Positions 22,142-33,200 of a stretch of 64,000 bases of DNA are shown piece by piece. Below the pieces are notes generated by a model. That model saw only the letters and a program-made list of their open reading frames with translations. It was not told the DNA's origin and did not search any database. The stretch is taken from NCBI GenBank assembly GCA_963573315.1, contig OY752140.1, positions 186,001 to 250,000 on the forward strand, in the 5' to 3' direction. Position 1 is the first letter of the stretch. Each line of letters starts with the position of its first letter. Both the position numbers and the translations under genes were made by a program. The DNA is from Entomortierella parvispora (Eukaryota; Mortierellomycota; Mortierellomycetes; Mortierellales; Mortierellaceae).

Positions 22142-22568
22142 CGAGTTTGCGCTGAAGGCGCTTGCGCTCGTTTTCCTCGCTCACAGTCTTGAGCAAGGAG
22201 AAGAAACTCTCTAGCAGGTTGACAATGACAGGTACCATCCCTGCTTGAACCACTCGCTTCCTGACCTGCTCAGTGCCACGGACTCCGATATTGACAACGC
22301 ATTGGAAGGCGAGGGTCCATTTGAGACCGTTCTTCCTGTCGCGGACTTTAGTATTTTTGAGGATGGTTACTAAGCACTCGAGACCGCCGTCGCGGGTAAG
22401 GATGTCCCGAATAGTTGGACTTGACCCGGTGAGGTATGCGAGGTTGGTAAGGGAGTTGATGATGGGCAGATAGGCTGTGCAATCAAGTGCGCGACGGTCG
22501 TAATTGGTGCTGGTGATGCAAATTGCAGCCCTATTTTGCAGTGGAAACATGACGTTTGGTTCCCTCAT
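20142..22568 (-). CDS. MUB1: Mub1/SamB-type MYND zinc-finger protein
   Basis: Single exon, 808 residues, starting MREPNVMFPLQNRAAICITS, the conserved N-terminus of fungal Mub1/SamB. An Armadillo-like region (TAYLPIINSLTNLAYL, RDGGLECLVTIL) spans about residues 30-130, then a polyQ run of 10 at 144-153. The MYND finger at 320-364 has all ligands: C320, C325, C338, C341, C347, C351, H360, C364. The C-terminal half is disordered and rich in Pro, Ser and Gln. In yeast Mub1 bridges the E3 ligase Ubr2 and its substrate Rpn4, controlling proteasome gene expression. In Aspergillus SamB affects hyphal growth and septation. The tail is much longer than the conserved core. No intron was needed. Confidence 0.93.
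22114..22140 (-). repeat. CAA/CAG trinucleotide repeat (polyglutamine) in the Mub1-like gene
   Basis: The + strand reads about ten TTG-type triplets, encoding ten consecutive glutamines at residues 144-153 on the minus strand. It lies in the linker between the Armadillo-like and MYND regions, where length variation should be tolerated. Confidence 0.85.
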
Positions 22569-25500
22569 GATGAACAACTGACTGCAAGCGGTGAAGGGAG
22601 GGGAGAGAGAGAGAGAAAGAGAGAGGAAGGGGAAGAAGGAGGGGCAAGTGGTGAAGAGAGGGAGAGAGAGAGGAAATGAGAAGGTGTAGCGTTGTTTGTA
22701 TGTGATTGTACGAAAGTGAGAGGGAGATGGAAAGAGATTAGAATGTGGGATACAGACAGCACACGATGCACATGCATGACCGGGGTTTCGAGTTTTATCA
22801 AAGAAAAGACGACGTACCTTGCAACGGCACAGCAGGAGAGGAGTTGTGAAGAGGGAAGGGAAGAAGAAGAAAAAAAAACAAAATGCGCGGGAGAAAGGAC
22901 CTGAAAGTGAAAGAGAGGTGCAATGGTCCAGAAGGCGTGGGGGGCAAGACAAGAAAGGAATGAGAGCGAGTGAGAAGGAGAAAGGGGACAGCAAGCGAGG
23001 GCGAGTGGGTCGATATTATGAGGCGGTGCAGGCTTGGTTGGTGGTGTGTGCACTGTTTGAAGAATGAAGGAGAGAGCGGGCTGGGGTTGTGCAAGGACTT
23101 TAAGAAGAGAAAGGGAAGATGGACAGATCAACACCCGGCAAAGGAACAAGAGATAGAGAGAGAGGAGAGACAGAGATTGAAGATCCGACAAGACAAAGAA
23201 AGAATTGGATGAATGTGAACGAACGGACGGATGACAGATGTACGAATGGACAAAAGGGCCAAGCGACAAAAGAAAGAGAGAGACCTTTGGAAGGAAGGAA
23301 GAAACATGACGCACTGTCGCCGTGGAGTGCAGAATGCAAAGTGCACAGCCCACTCAATAGCATCAGAGCTTTTTCTTTTGATTTCCCAGCCCGCGCGCGG
23401 AGGAGGCTTGGATCCTTGGATCCTTGTCCTGACCGATCCCGGTGGTTTACTGTTCTGCAGGAGCAAGGTCGCACTCAGGGTCCCCCCTTCGTCATCCTTC
23501 CTGTCTGCTCCAAAGAACAATAATTTTCGTTTTGCAGACCTGGTCCAAGCATTCATTCATGGCCCATGGTGACATGGTGGCATGGTGGCATGGGTTGGCA
23601 GGATGACTGCCTGACAGGGGTGCGGTTTCTGCTGCAACTGTGTGGTGCTATTGTGTTGTTGTTGCTTGCTATTTTTATCTTTTCTGTGCATGTTTTTATG
23701 TATGTCACATCGGGCTGCTGCACTGTGCGCAATGCATGGCCAAGCAGGCGTGACAGCACCTTTCGATGCGCGACAGGCAAAGCGGATCAACCCTTTCGTC
23801 ACACTGCCGGCAGATCAGGGCTTCTTTTTGCTTCTTCAACCTTTCAGGACGTCCATTCCAGAAGCCTCTCTTGTGCGACAGGGTCTGCAGTGCAGTTCAA
23901 CGTCAGTTGTGTCCGTCGTCTTCACCGCAGACAAGTCCTGACTTGCTGCATGCTGCACAACCAGTTTTGCCTCGCAATCCTCTACTCCCATGTACTGATC
24001 GCCGAGAATAGAGAGCTCTCTGATGAGCACTGCCTCTTTCACGGGCACCTCTAGCGACCAAGACTAGATCCGTTCCTGTCCTCAGCCTTTTTTTATGTCC
24101 CTTGCTGTATCGACAACCGATATGTCATGGTAGTCTGGTTCTTATTGATCCACAAACATTGTCGTCTTCCTCACGTTTACAGACGGGTTTGTGCGGCGCA
24201 GAGACCGAGCTGGGCGCAGTTTGGTCACGAGACACTCACGAGGCGGATAATCACATGATTTGCCACCAAATCCACTTGGCCCACCGCCCACCTCCTTGCC
24301 GAGACTCGTAGGGCAATGGGGTGAGGTCGAGCAGGAAATCCGGTCAAGCACGACTTGCTCGCAGCTTGGCATGAAATTTCCTTTCCTTGTTTACTTTATT
24401 TTTTGCTTGGCTTGGCGTTGTGGACCTTGCTCATCCATTCTTTACCGCGTGGCGTAATGAAGGGATTCAGGTTGGAGCGAGAAGTGGTGTGAGCACCGAC
24501 TGCCAAGACCCAAGGGTGACAGGTAAAACAACTGAAAAGCTGACACGGAATACCGGATGCAGTCGAAGAGAATCGAAGAGAGTCGACTTTGTTGAAGTTA
24601 CATCGTTCTGGGTCATGTTGCTTGCAATATGGGTGTATGGGTAACGCGTAAAATGACCAAAGGAAAGGCAACGGCGTACTTGTGCCAAGACGTATACAAA
24701 GAACAATACGAGGCGATGCCTTCAAAATTCTACTCTTATTCCTACTTTCATGGTTATGTCGAGAAATAAAAAAAATGAGGGTTTGACTACTCATGCAGTT
24801 TCTGCTCCACCAGCTTACTCCGCTCTTTGTCCCTCGCTCAATTGCCTTGATATGTTGACATGTTTTGTGTCCCGCAGCAAAGGTGAGCAACCTCGCAGAA
24901 GAGTGGAAAGACGCGAGTCACGACGAGCTTGCGTGAGCGACATCTTTTTCATCTACGATCTGCGTCCACGATCTGTTCCGCGCCTGCGAGGGCAAGTCGA
25001 TGTTTATTTCTTCTGGTGTTAAAGATTGGTTTGTTTGTGTTGTTCGCGCCAAGCGTCATCGTATCTTGCTTCCATTGAGAAAGGATGCTGACCCCCTATG
25101 AATCGAAACTGCGTCTGCAAAATGCAACATGGACTCACGAATGAGAGTCAACTCAAGCAAGGGCCCCCGCATGAAATGTTCTTGTTGGTCCCCTTGTCTC
25201 TTCGCCCACCCAAGGGGCGGATCTCCATTCTCTTCTCTAATTGTCTCCACACCTGAAGAGCAGTTTGAAGCACGAGAAAAAAATTGCTCCAGTTGATGCA
25301 AAGCCTCCAATTGCTTGGTTGCACACTGGGATGTGTGTTCTCGGTAGGAAGATCATTCGATTTTCGGTGGCTGCATGGTTCAAGTGACCCTTCCCGGACC
25401 CAGCATCAAAAAAAGAGACCATACCAGATTGAATTGAATGAAGGACCCACTGAGTTCTCTATTGATTTGCTCCAGACGGACGACGCCTCTCCCGGAATCC

Positions 25501-26441
25501 TTTTTGTTACTCTCTCTTTTTTTTCTATCGATCTCTCAGTCTCTCCACGCTTACCTTGCGCGTGGAAGGGATACGGACGATCAAAATGAAGTGCACCCAC
25601 ATGATTGACACTTTGCGGTTGCATGGTGGAAGAACCTCCATGATTAGAGTATAATTTGCTCAAGCAAGATTCCTTGTGCCCAAATCTGGCAACGAAACTG
25701 CGGATGAGGCGCATCCAGTCGAAAAAGGAGCACAATTGTCCACTGCACTCAAAACAGAACAACGATACGCGGCACTAAACAGAGGACCAGGGATTAAAAT
25801 GACCTCAACAACAAAAGAAAAAAAGAACAAAAAGAATTCTCCGCGTCAACTCAAGATGCACGGCATGCAAAACATACCCTCCACACGGATAAGATTGAAG
25901 GTCGGAGGCAATTGGGGTCAACAACGTGCACCCTCAAGGGGCAAGGCACTTGGCAGAGATGGGATGATGGAGCAACTCAATACGAGTTCCATTGACTGCA
26001 AGACACTGACTGGCTGACTGGCTGAATGACTGACCAGGAGGACACTGGCCACCTTCGTCCGACTGACGTTGTTTCAATAAAGGCTGCGCGCAGGTATAAA
26101 TATCAAACACACTGCCTTCACTCAAGTCTTTTACACTCTTCTCACTCTTTCACTTTTGCATCTGATCTTCTTCATCGCACCGCATACCTTCATTCACACT
26201 TGCATCCGCATTTTTTCATATCGTTCATTTCTTCGTTTACTGCATCTTTCCACAACGCTTGTCTCGCTTCTCATCCGGTCTCACGTTCTATCCCTCGCGC
26301 GTCTATCCCGTCTTTTGATAACTGTACCTCTCTGTCTTCTTCTGAAGGATTTGCTTTTCCCCCTTCGCCTCTCTTTTTTCATCATATCTCCAAACTAGTC
26401 CATATCCCACCTCCCCTCACTGTATATAATCACTCTCCATC
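22569..26441. other. Gene-poor 3.9-kb divergent intergenic region
   Basis: The part next to MUB1 (22569-23330) is strikingly purine-rich on the + strand (GAGAGAGAGA, GAAAGAG, GGGAAGAAGAAG), so pyrimidine-rich in the MUB1 leader. From 23400 to 26000 I see only short frames without family features or a codon pattern. From 26100 the strand turns pyrimidine-rich as the arrestin leader, preceded by TATAAAT at 26095-26101. No tRNA, transposase or reverse-transcriptase frame was recognised. Long regulated promoters are the simplest reading. Confidence 0.55.
26095..26101 (+). promoter_or_regulatory. TATA box of the arrestin gene
   Basis: TATAAAT lies 341 nt before the start codon, followed by a CT-rich leader (26110-26440). 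A second TATATAA near 26422 is too close to the ATG to be the main element. Confidence 0.5.
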
Positions 26442-28663
26442 ATGGGTCACTCTTCAGACTGGTTCTCTGTTCACCTCTCCAAACCCCATGTCGTGATCCC
26501 ATCGTCTACATCACCATGTTCAGAAGCATCACCCACAAGCACAGCGTCAGACTCGGATCCAGATAGGGGTCGAGTGAAAGGAACCGTGGTCCTCCATCTC
26601 ACCAAACAAACAAAAGTCAAGTCGCTCTCTGTCGTATTCTCGGGCCTCGCCCGGACAGCCTTTTACTTTGATGCCTCTCGAATCCAAGGATCAAAAGAGT
26701 GCAGCTCCTCAGGTAAAGCAGAACAACTGTGTTTGTGGTTGCTGCAGCTTGGTACAGATCGAGATGACTTGGGGCTATTAGTTTGCGTGAGGGTATTCTC
26801 AATCGGGAGAAAGGAAGGCGCAGGGGTGGGTGACCCCGACAGTTTGCTACATGTACCCAGGGGATAAATGTTGAAGTCCAGCATACTTTTTTAGTCGGCG
26901 GACTCTCCACGTTGCAGCTTATTGACATCATCTCGAATCATTGTGGTTGAAGTTTGGTACCACAATGAGTGATTTCTTGAGGGAGAGGGCGGGTGTCATT
27001 TCGTGCCGCGGTTGAGGAAATGGAGCAGAGAGCAGCGGAGCATGGGTGGTAAGTGCATTTTGAGAGACAAGGACATGATGCAGGCACCTTCAGGGGCGTT
27101 TGATTCACAGTTTGACTGGTATCAACAAAATCTTCATTGAGCCAGGAAAGGAAGGGTTGTTGTTTTCTTTGCGCTGCTGCGGGGAATGGAGTTCTTTTTA
27201 CGGTATCCTTTCTACCAGCCAGTGCCACGGACAAAAGGGGCAGTTGGTCAGGGCGCAATGCAGGGGATCCAGGACAAAACAAAACTGGACCGGGCGCACC
27301 CGCGCGCAATATGAAGACTCTAATAATATCCATGAATAATATCCGTGAATGAGGCACGTAGAAGCCTTCTCTGACACGCGTCATCCCCCCCCCTCCTTTC
27401 CTCTCAATAGACAAGAATACGTTCAGCTGCACCCTGGTCCACGATACCGAGTCTCTCATCGTTACTGAACCAAAGATCCCGCTGATCCTTCCAATTGGCA
27501 CACACACGTTCCCGTTCTCCTTTGCCGTACATGAATCATTACCAGCCGTCGTCTCGTCTCGGCCTATTTGTATCAACTACCAAGTGACAGCCTCCCTTCA
27601 ATTGGTGTCGCTGTTGCCTTTCGCCTCACCGTATCAGACCACAAAGCCCGTGATCCTGCTTCAAAAGGATGAAGATTTGAACGAGGACCTTTTTGACACG
27701 AGCTGTTTACGAGTCGCTTCCAAGGCATCGGAACGATTCTCGGGCCTGGTGAGCTTTCCTTGCAAGGTTCTTCCTCAGTCGGGAACTGTCCCGCTGTTGC
27801 TGAACTTTTCTCTGAAAGGCAATGCCACCGAGGTCAAGAAACTGACGATCGAACTTTTCGAGTCGGTCTACGTGCTGGCTGGGGACAAGGACGAAGAGCC
27901 TTCTTCCGAGATCCTGGTGGACGAACGGTTGGTCTCCCGTCAGAACTGCCCGATTACTAACTGGCCCGCCTCGACCACGGAGGAGCCCGTCACGGTCCCA
28001 AAGCGACTGATGTTCAAGGTCCCACAAGCACCTCTCAGCACTTGGTCTAACGTCAATTGGGAGATCACCTCGGGCTCAAATCGAACGGGCTTGGAGAAGG
28101 GGCTCTGCCAGACGTCTGGCCGTCTGGCCTCGGCCAACACCCGTGTTGCCCACAGCGTTCGTATCTTGGTCCACCTCCAGGGACTGACGTGCGATGAAGA
28201 GTCAGAGATCGTGTATGATTCAGCAGAGAGCGAGACTGAGGTCATGATTGTGGGCCATCAAGAGTACAAAGACGACGAGTCACATCCACCAAGCTACTAT
28301 CGGTCCTTCACCACGCAATTGGTCGATGGCAACAAAATTCATGAATTGGACAGACAGGCTATCGAGGCCCTCCAAGATGAGCTTCCTCATCATCCTTACT
28401 GTGGTGGTCGTCGTGGCGGTGGCAATACGATACAGCCGCCAAGTTATAATGATATTTTTGCATGTGTCTCCAACTCATCGCAGGCTTCTGGTTCTTCTTC
28501 TGCATCCTCGTCAAGAATCACGTCTTGGACAGGTCCTAGTGACATCAGTCTTGATCGGTACTCTCTAGCTGAGAGTACAGGAAGCCAGGATTCTTATCTC
28601 GCCAACCTTGCGGCCTACACTGCAAGACATTCGAACGGCTCATCGGCCGTGTACGCTTCTTGA
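26442..28663 (+). CDS. Alpha-arrestin (ART/ARRDC family) with two PPxY motifs
   Basis: Two exons, 26442-26712 and 27411-28663, give 507 residues. The N-domain includes GTVVLHLTKQTKVKSLSVVF and, after the intron, LILPIGTHTFPFSFAVHESLP with CINYQVTASL, the arrestin beta-sandwich pattern. The C-domain (residues about 170-360) includes SFPCKVLPQSG and a WEITSG block. The tail holds two PPSY motifs at 383-386 and 433-436, which bind WW domains of Rsp5/Nedd4 ubiquitin ligases. Family members recruit Rsp5 to plasma-membrane transporters for endocytosis. The tail is otherwise Ser-rich and may be phosphorylated. The single intron is 698 nt, the second longest proposed here. Its donor GTAAAG and acceptor CAATAG give the only join I found that keeps the fold, but a small missed exon is possible. 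Confidence 0.85.
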
Positions 28664-28878
28664 TTCATCTGACGAGAACACAATAAAGAAAAAATGAGAA
28701 AAAGAAAAGTTTGCACAGTTTGTTGTGGTCCGGATAAACCATTGCTTGTTCTGCCATGGTCAATTGGATCCCGAACTCAACAAAAGCACAATCAAGAGAG
28801 ATATGAAGACAAGACAGAAATTTTGTTTGCAATTTCAAAAAGAAAAAAGTGACAACAAAAGAGTTGGTGATTTATTCT

Positions 28879-29909
28879 TTAAGCACGCTCCTTGCGGTCA
28901 CCGCGGGGGCGGCGGGTCTCGACGGGGGCCTGCTTGACCTCGACGGCGGAGACACCGGCCAACTCCTCGAAGTTCAAGGACTTGAGCAAGTTCTGGGTCT
29001 CGGTATCGATCTCAATAGCAGAGGTATCGAGAGCAGAGAACTCGGGGATGTAGTTGTCCTTGCGCTCGCGCTCCTCCTCCTGAAGCTTGAAGGAGATACC
29101 ACGGACGGGTCCGCGCTGGATACGCTTCATCAAGTGGGTGGTGAAACCAGCGATCTTGTTGCGGAGACGCTTGGAGGGGATGATGGCGACCTCGGAAGCA
29201 ATCTTCTTGTTGGTCTGGAAGTCCAGAGTCAAACGAGGGTAGTACTTCTCGATGAGGACCTTGGAAGCCCTCTTGACAGTCTTGGTACGAACGCGACCCT
29301 GTTTTTTGGTTGGAGAAAAGAGTGTCCAGAAGTCAGTTCAAGTGATCGGCGAGCAAGTCAACTATAGTAAAGATAGAATATGGAGTATGATGGGGGATCG
29401 TTGTCGTTGTTGCTGTCATTGTCCTTGCTGCTGTTACTGGTGTCATCATCGCTGTTGTTAGTTGCTACTGTCGTTGTACGGCGTTGTTGCAGTTGCTCCA
29501 TTTGACATCAAGACAGGCTGATCCCATCGCAGATCAAAATCTGACTGACATCTTTTGAAAGAATCCTGGTTTAATAGTCGATCTTGATGGTATGATTGCA
29601 GCTGTGTTTCCTTGAATCCACTTCTAGCGAAAGCTGCACAAACTCTCCCAAATACAAAAGCCGGTATTGTTTTCCCTCTGATGCTGCCATGTGGGTAGTG
29701 CAGAGTTGCCTCAAAGTCATCAGCCAGGAATAGATGGGGAGCAGGGCGCTTCGCCATCATCCAGATCATTCCATTCCCTCAAAAGTGCTGTTCCAAGTCG
29801 GATATGGTGACCGATGGTCGTCGCATCGCCCGTTGTCCCGATGGATGACTTCTGCCATTGATGGATGCCCCTCCGTGATACACTCTGGTCTGGCAGCGTG
29901 ACTGACCAT
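28879..29909 (-). CDS. RPS17: 40S ribosomal protein eS17
   Basis: The main exon, 29298-28879, encodes 139 residues starting [20 protein letters not shown] and continuing with the near-invariant [29 protein letters not shown] and [14 protein letters not shown]. With the initiator Met the protein is 140 residues, matching yeast (136) and human (135). In yeast RPS17 the intron follows the ATG directly. Here the only upstream ATG followed by GT on this strand is 29909-29907 (CAAAATG then GTCAGT), preceded by a CCTCCTCTTTC leader, so I propose an exon of just the ATG and a 608-nt intron. That donor is not consensus, and the 5' end is uncertain. The protein sits in the 40S head/beak region and is essential. 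Confidence 0.9.
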
Positions 29910-31249
29910 TTTGGATAATAGATTTGAAAGAGGAGGATCAAAAAACGCAACGACTTTCGTCAATATATGAAATGTCCGCGACAGACCCTTAATGGAAATC
30001 TTTTGAGGCCTTTTGGCAGATTGGTGGCAATCCCACGATGCCTGCTGCAAGCCCTTTTCTCTCCGCTCGAAAAGTCAACAACAAGGAATTCTGGGTCCCT
30101 TCTGTGGTACTCTGTCGTCTTTTAGTCAATCGGTGCATTCTCAGCCTGTATTCAAATGTTGGGCTTCCAGAAACAGGAAAATTCCCGGTGTGCATTCAAA
30201 TGAAGGGCTCCCAGAAACAAAAAGGACACCTTTTACTGCATTGCCTGCCAATTGTTCGAGACAGTGCATGGGTGAGCATGATAAATTGTTGTGTTATCCT
30301 GAGTCTTAGGGCACTCCGTCACGTACAATCGTCCGCAGCGAGACCAAAAAGGGGGTCCAACGCCAGGGTCTTGTGCTGTGATCGAGAAAAGATGGGCTGT
30401 ATTGATGCAGATTCAAAAAAACGATGGGAATACCCCGGGATTTCTCTCTCGCGAAGAGATACCGAGACAAGAGAAGGGGCGAAGTGAGAAAGGTGCGAGA
30501 GCATGCTATCCTTTGGCACCACTTGCCCTGCCAGACGTTCTCGTTCACTAACAAGCACCCGCGCCAAATGAACATAAACAAATCGATCCATGTACAGAAA
30601 TAGCAATTGCTGGCACACGACCTGCAGGCGGACTCAATAATCTTTATTTCTCTCGGCTCTCAACACAACTGTGGCCACAAAAGCCACACGATACATTCCA
30701 CTTACCCTTTCTCAGTAGGGCTAAGGTACAGTAGGCAGGTTGGCGCAACCCTGACGGGAAGGGGGACAAAAATAACAGCCCTCCTCACACGAGCTGCTGT
30801 TGACTTGTGTGCAAGAGCCTCGGTTGGCAGAGGAAGGCCAGCGAAAGGAGAAGAGGAGAAGAGAAGAATGGAAGCCAGCAGCCCGCGCCCATTTTGTTCT
30901 TTTCTTTTCTCCTTTAGCCAAACCCCCCCTCCCCTCCTTCTCAATCCTCCCTCTCCTGTTTCGACCTCTGCTCAAGGTTTCCTCCCAAGCCTCCCCTTCC
31001 TACATTCGTCCCCTTTCCGTACCACCTCCCTTGGCTATTGTTGAGGTAAAGATTTTGAGAAGTGCTCGAGTTCAGTACGACGCCCGATCTTTTACCTACC
31101 TGCCGTCTTGCCGCAGCCTTCCTGGCTTCACTCCCCTTCACCTCACACGGTCAACTTTTTACCTTTGGTCCTCAATCTAAAAAAGAAAAGAAGCGCCGCT
31201 TCGTCAATCCGATATTAGATTTTGGTAATACACTTGACAAAAAGATACC
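29910..31249. promoter_or_regulatory. Divergent intergenic region between RPS17 and the VTC1-like gene
   Basis: No gene recognised. The VTC1-like side is strongly pyrimidine-rich at 30895-31030 (CCCCCCCTCCCCTCCTTCTC), probably its promoter or leader. The remainder has no clear feature. Confidence 0.5.
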
Positions 31250-32648
31250 ATGTCGACAGCCCCGTTTGATCTACCGATACAGCAGCAGGAGAAAAAAGGT
31301 GGTCGTTCCCAATATCAACCGACTGCCACCGACCCTACCACCTCTCCTTCTCTCCCCAGCCATCTATCCAATAACCACAGCAACTACAGCAACAACAGCC
31401 GAACCGGACAAAACTTGGATTCTTCTCCCTTCACCACTAGTACCGGAGCATTCCATTCACCCTACGGTGGGCTTAAGCAAGTGAGCAGCCCCAACGAGCA
31501 AGGACAACAACCTTTCTCTGGTTTCGCCTCTTATTCTTCACCTTCAGTCCAACAGTCCTCTTCTTCCTGGACACCACCACCGCCCGTCCAGCAGCAATCG
31601 TCCTACCATCCTTCACCGAACAACAACCCGAACAACTACCATCCGTACCAACAACAACCCCCAGTGATCCAATTGAAACCAGACAACCACAAACCAACGA
31701 CAAGGGCTTACCCCTGGACAGTTCACACCCCAGCCTCATCTTCTATCTCAGTCTCGGACCTACCTAACACAGGGCCCACACCAACGGCCACCTCTCACTT
31801 CCATCCTCGGCACTACTCTGAGCGTCGTAAATTGATTCATTCGTTCCAATCCTCGGTCGATACCTCGTCCCGTCCTCAAACACCCGTTGCCATGGAATCA
31901 CGTCCTCCTTTTCTGTCCAACAATGGCAACAGTCAAGACAACAAGGATAATTCTCGTTCCACAGGCACCCGCTCCCCACGTCGGTCACTAGAAACTCTTT
32001 CCGGTTCTAGACCAGCTTCTCCAGGATTGAACAAGACGGCCAAGAAGCCTTTCTGGATGTCATTCCCTCGTCGGTTCCGACCCAAGGGCGCGATTCGACC
32101 CAAGAAGTCGGATTCTGTCGGAAACAAGAAAGCAAAATTCTCAAACGAGCGCACGTTGGTCCATTGGATCAAAGCCGCCATGTTGTTGGGTTCACTTTCC
32201 ATGACGCTCTTGTCGTTTGGACAGAACCAGGTCACTCCATACATTGGCGCGGTCCTGATCACGATCTGCTGCATGACTCTTACTTACTCGGTGACAACTT
32301 TCCAAGTACGGATGGAGTGGCTGCAGATGCGGAGGGACGATGTCATCTATTACGATCGTCTGGCTCCCACCTTTATCACGATTTTGCTGATGCTGACCTT
32401 TGGATTCAACGCTGTGGGTAAGTACTAGTTGTAACAAAACAAAATCGGAGGACCCTTCGGGTTTATTTTGTACCAGTGCCCGTGCCTGTGCCTGGAAGAA
32501 CAAAATCAACAACAGCGGTCCAGTGTCCTGTTATTTCCTCTTTTGACTAATGCCCTCGCGACTTCCTTTTTCCTTGAATCCAGTGACATTCACGGGCGAG
32601 TTTACGAGTAACAAGGACTATCTCAAGAAGAAGGGTTTCGACACCTAA
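31250..32648 (+). CDS. VTC1-like DUF202 membrane protein with long disordered N-terminus
   Basis: Two exons, 31250-32417 and 32584-32648, give 410 residues. Residues 1-290 are low-complexity, rich in Ser, Pro, Gln and Asn, with SP/TP sites and a basic patch (KKPFWMSFPRRFRPKG) just before the membrane. From residue 297 the DUF202 module begins with FSNERTLVHW, followed by three hydrophobic segments: AAMLLGSLSMTLLSFG, YIGAVLITICCMTLTYSV and [23 protein letters not shown]-type motifs at the start of DUF202 are typical of Vtc1 and of the tails of Vtc2-5. Yeast Vtc1 has only 129 residues, so this is an unusual, extended relative. It faces VTC4 tail to tail, which suggests a shared role in vacuolar or acidocalcisome polyphosphate. 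Confidence 0.83.
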
Positions 32649-33200
32649 AAGATGCCCTGGACTCTCTCTTTTTGTTACGTGTTTTTTCCTTCCCTTTCCT
32701 TTTTTCAAAGAATCTATAAAAAAAGTCTCACCATTCTTCATTCTAATAACAATAATAAACATCTTTTCATTTCTTTATCTCGTGTCTGGTGAAAGCGCAG
32801 CGCCATGTTTTCATCATCCTGGGGGTGAGGGGAGCGTAACAGTACACCATGGAGGAGCAATTGACTGTTTACGAGATATGAGGGGAAAAATGCATTTACT
32901 TTAAAAAGAACTGGACTATTGAACCTGGCTGTTTCCTGTCCTTCTCTTTCATCTATCTACTTCCACTGGTATTACGTTTGAAGGGAAAAAAAAGGGACAG
33001 ACAAAAAAAAAATGAAGACAAGAAATAAAAATATACTCTCACCCAACTTTTTTTAACTTAAAAAGAGGTTGGGACGTAGAAGGAGGGCATGAAAGTGTTG
33101 TACGGAACGACGGGTGATAGTGGTGGTGGTGGTTGTGGTGGAAGAAAGAAAGGAGCGGAGCTGAAGGAGGCGGCGATGGTATTTCATTAGGCTTGCAACC
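32649..33200. other. Convergent intergenic region between the two VTC genes
   Basis: A-rich sequence with AATAATAAAC near 32750 (likely poly(A) signal of the VTC1-like gene), AAATAAAAATATA near 33023 and a GGTGGTGGTGG run near 33120. No gene. Confidence 0.5.

Noticed and set aside
23566-24054. 162-codon open frame upstream of MUB1
   Set aside because: GTG-type start, composition like random sequence, cysteine and histidine scattered without a motif.
28849-29367. 172-codon frame on the + strand over RPS17
   Set aside because: Antisense shadow of the conserved eS17 exon; its Leu/Gly/Asp pattern follows from the reverse complement.
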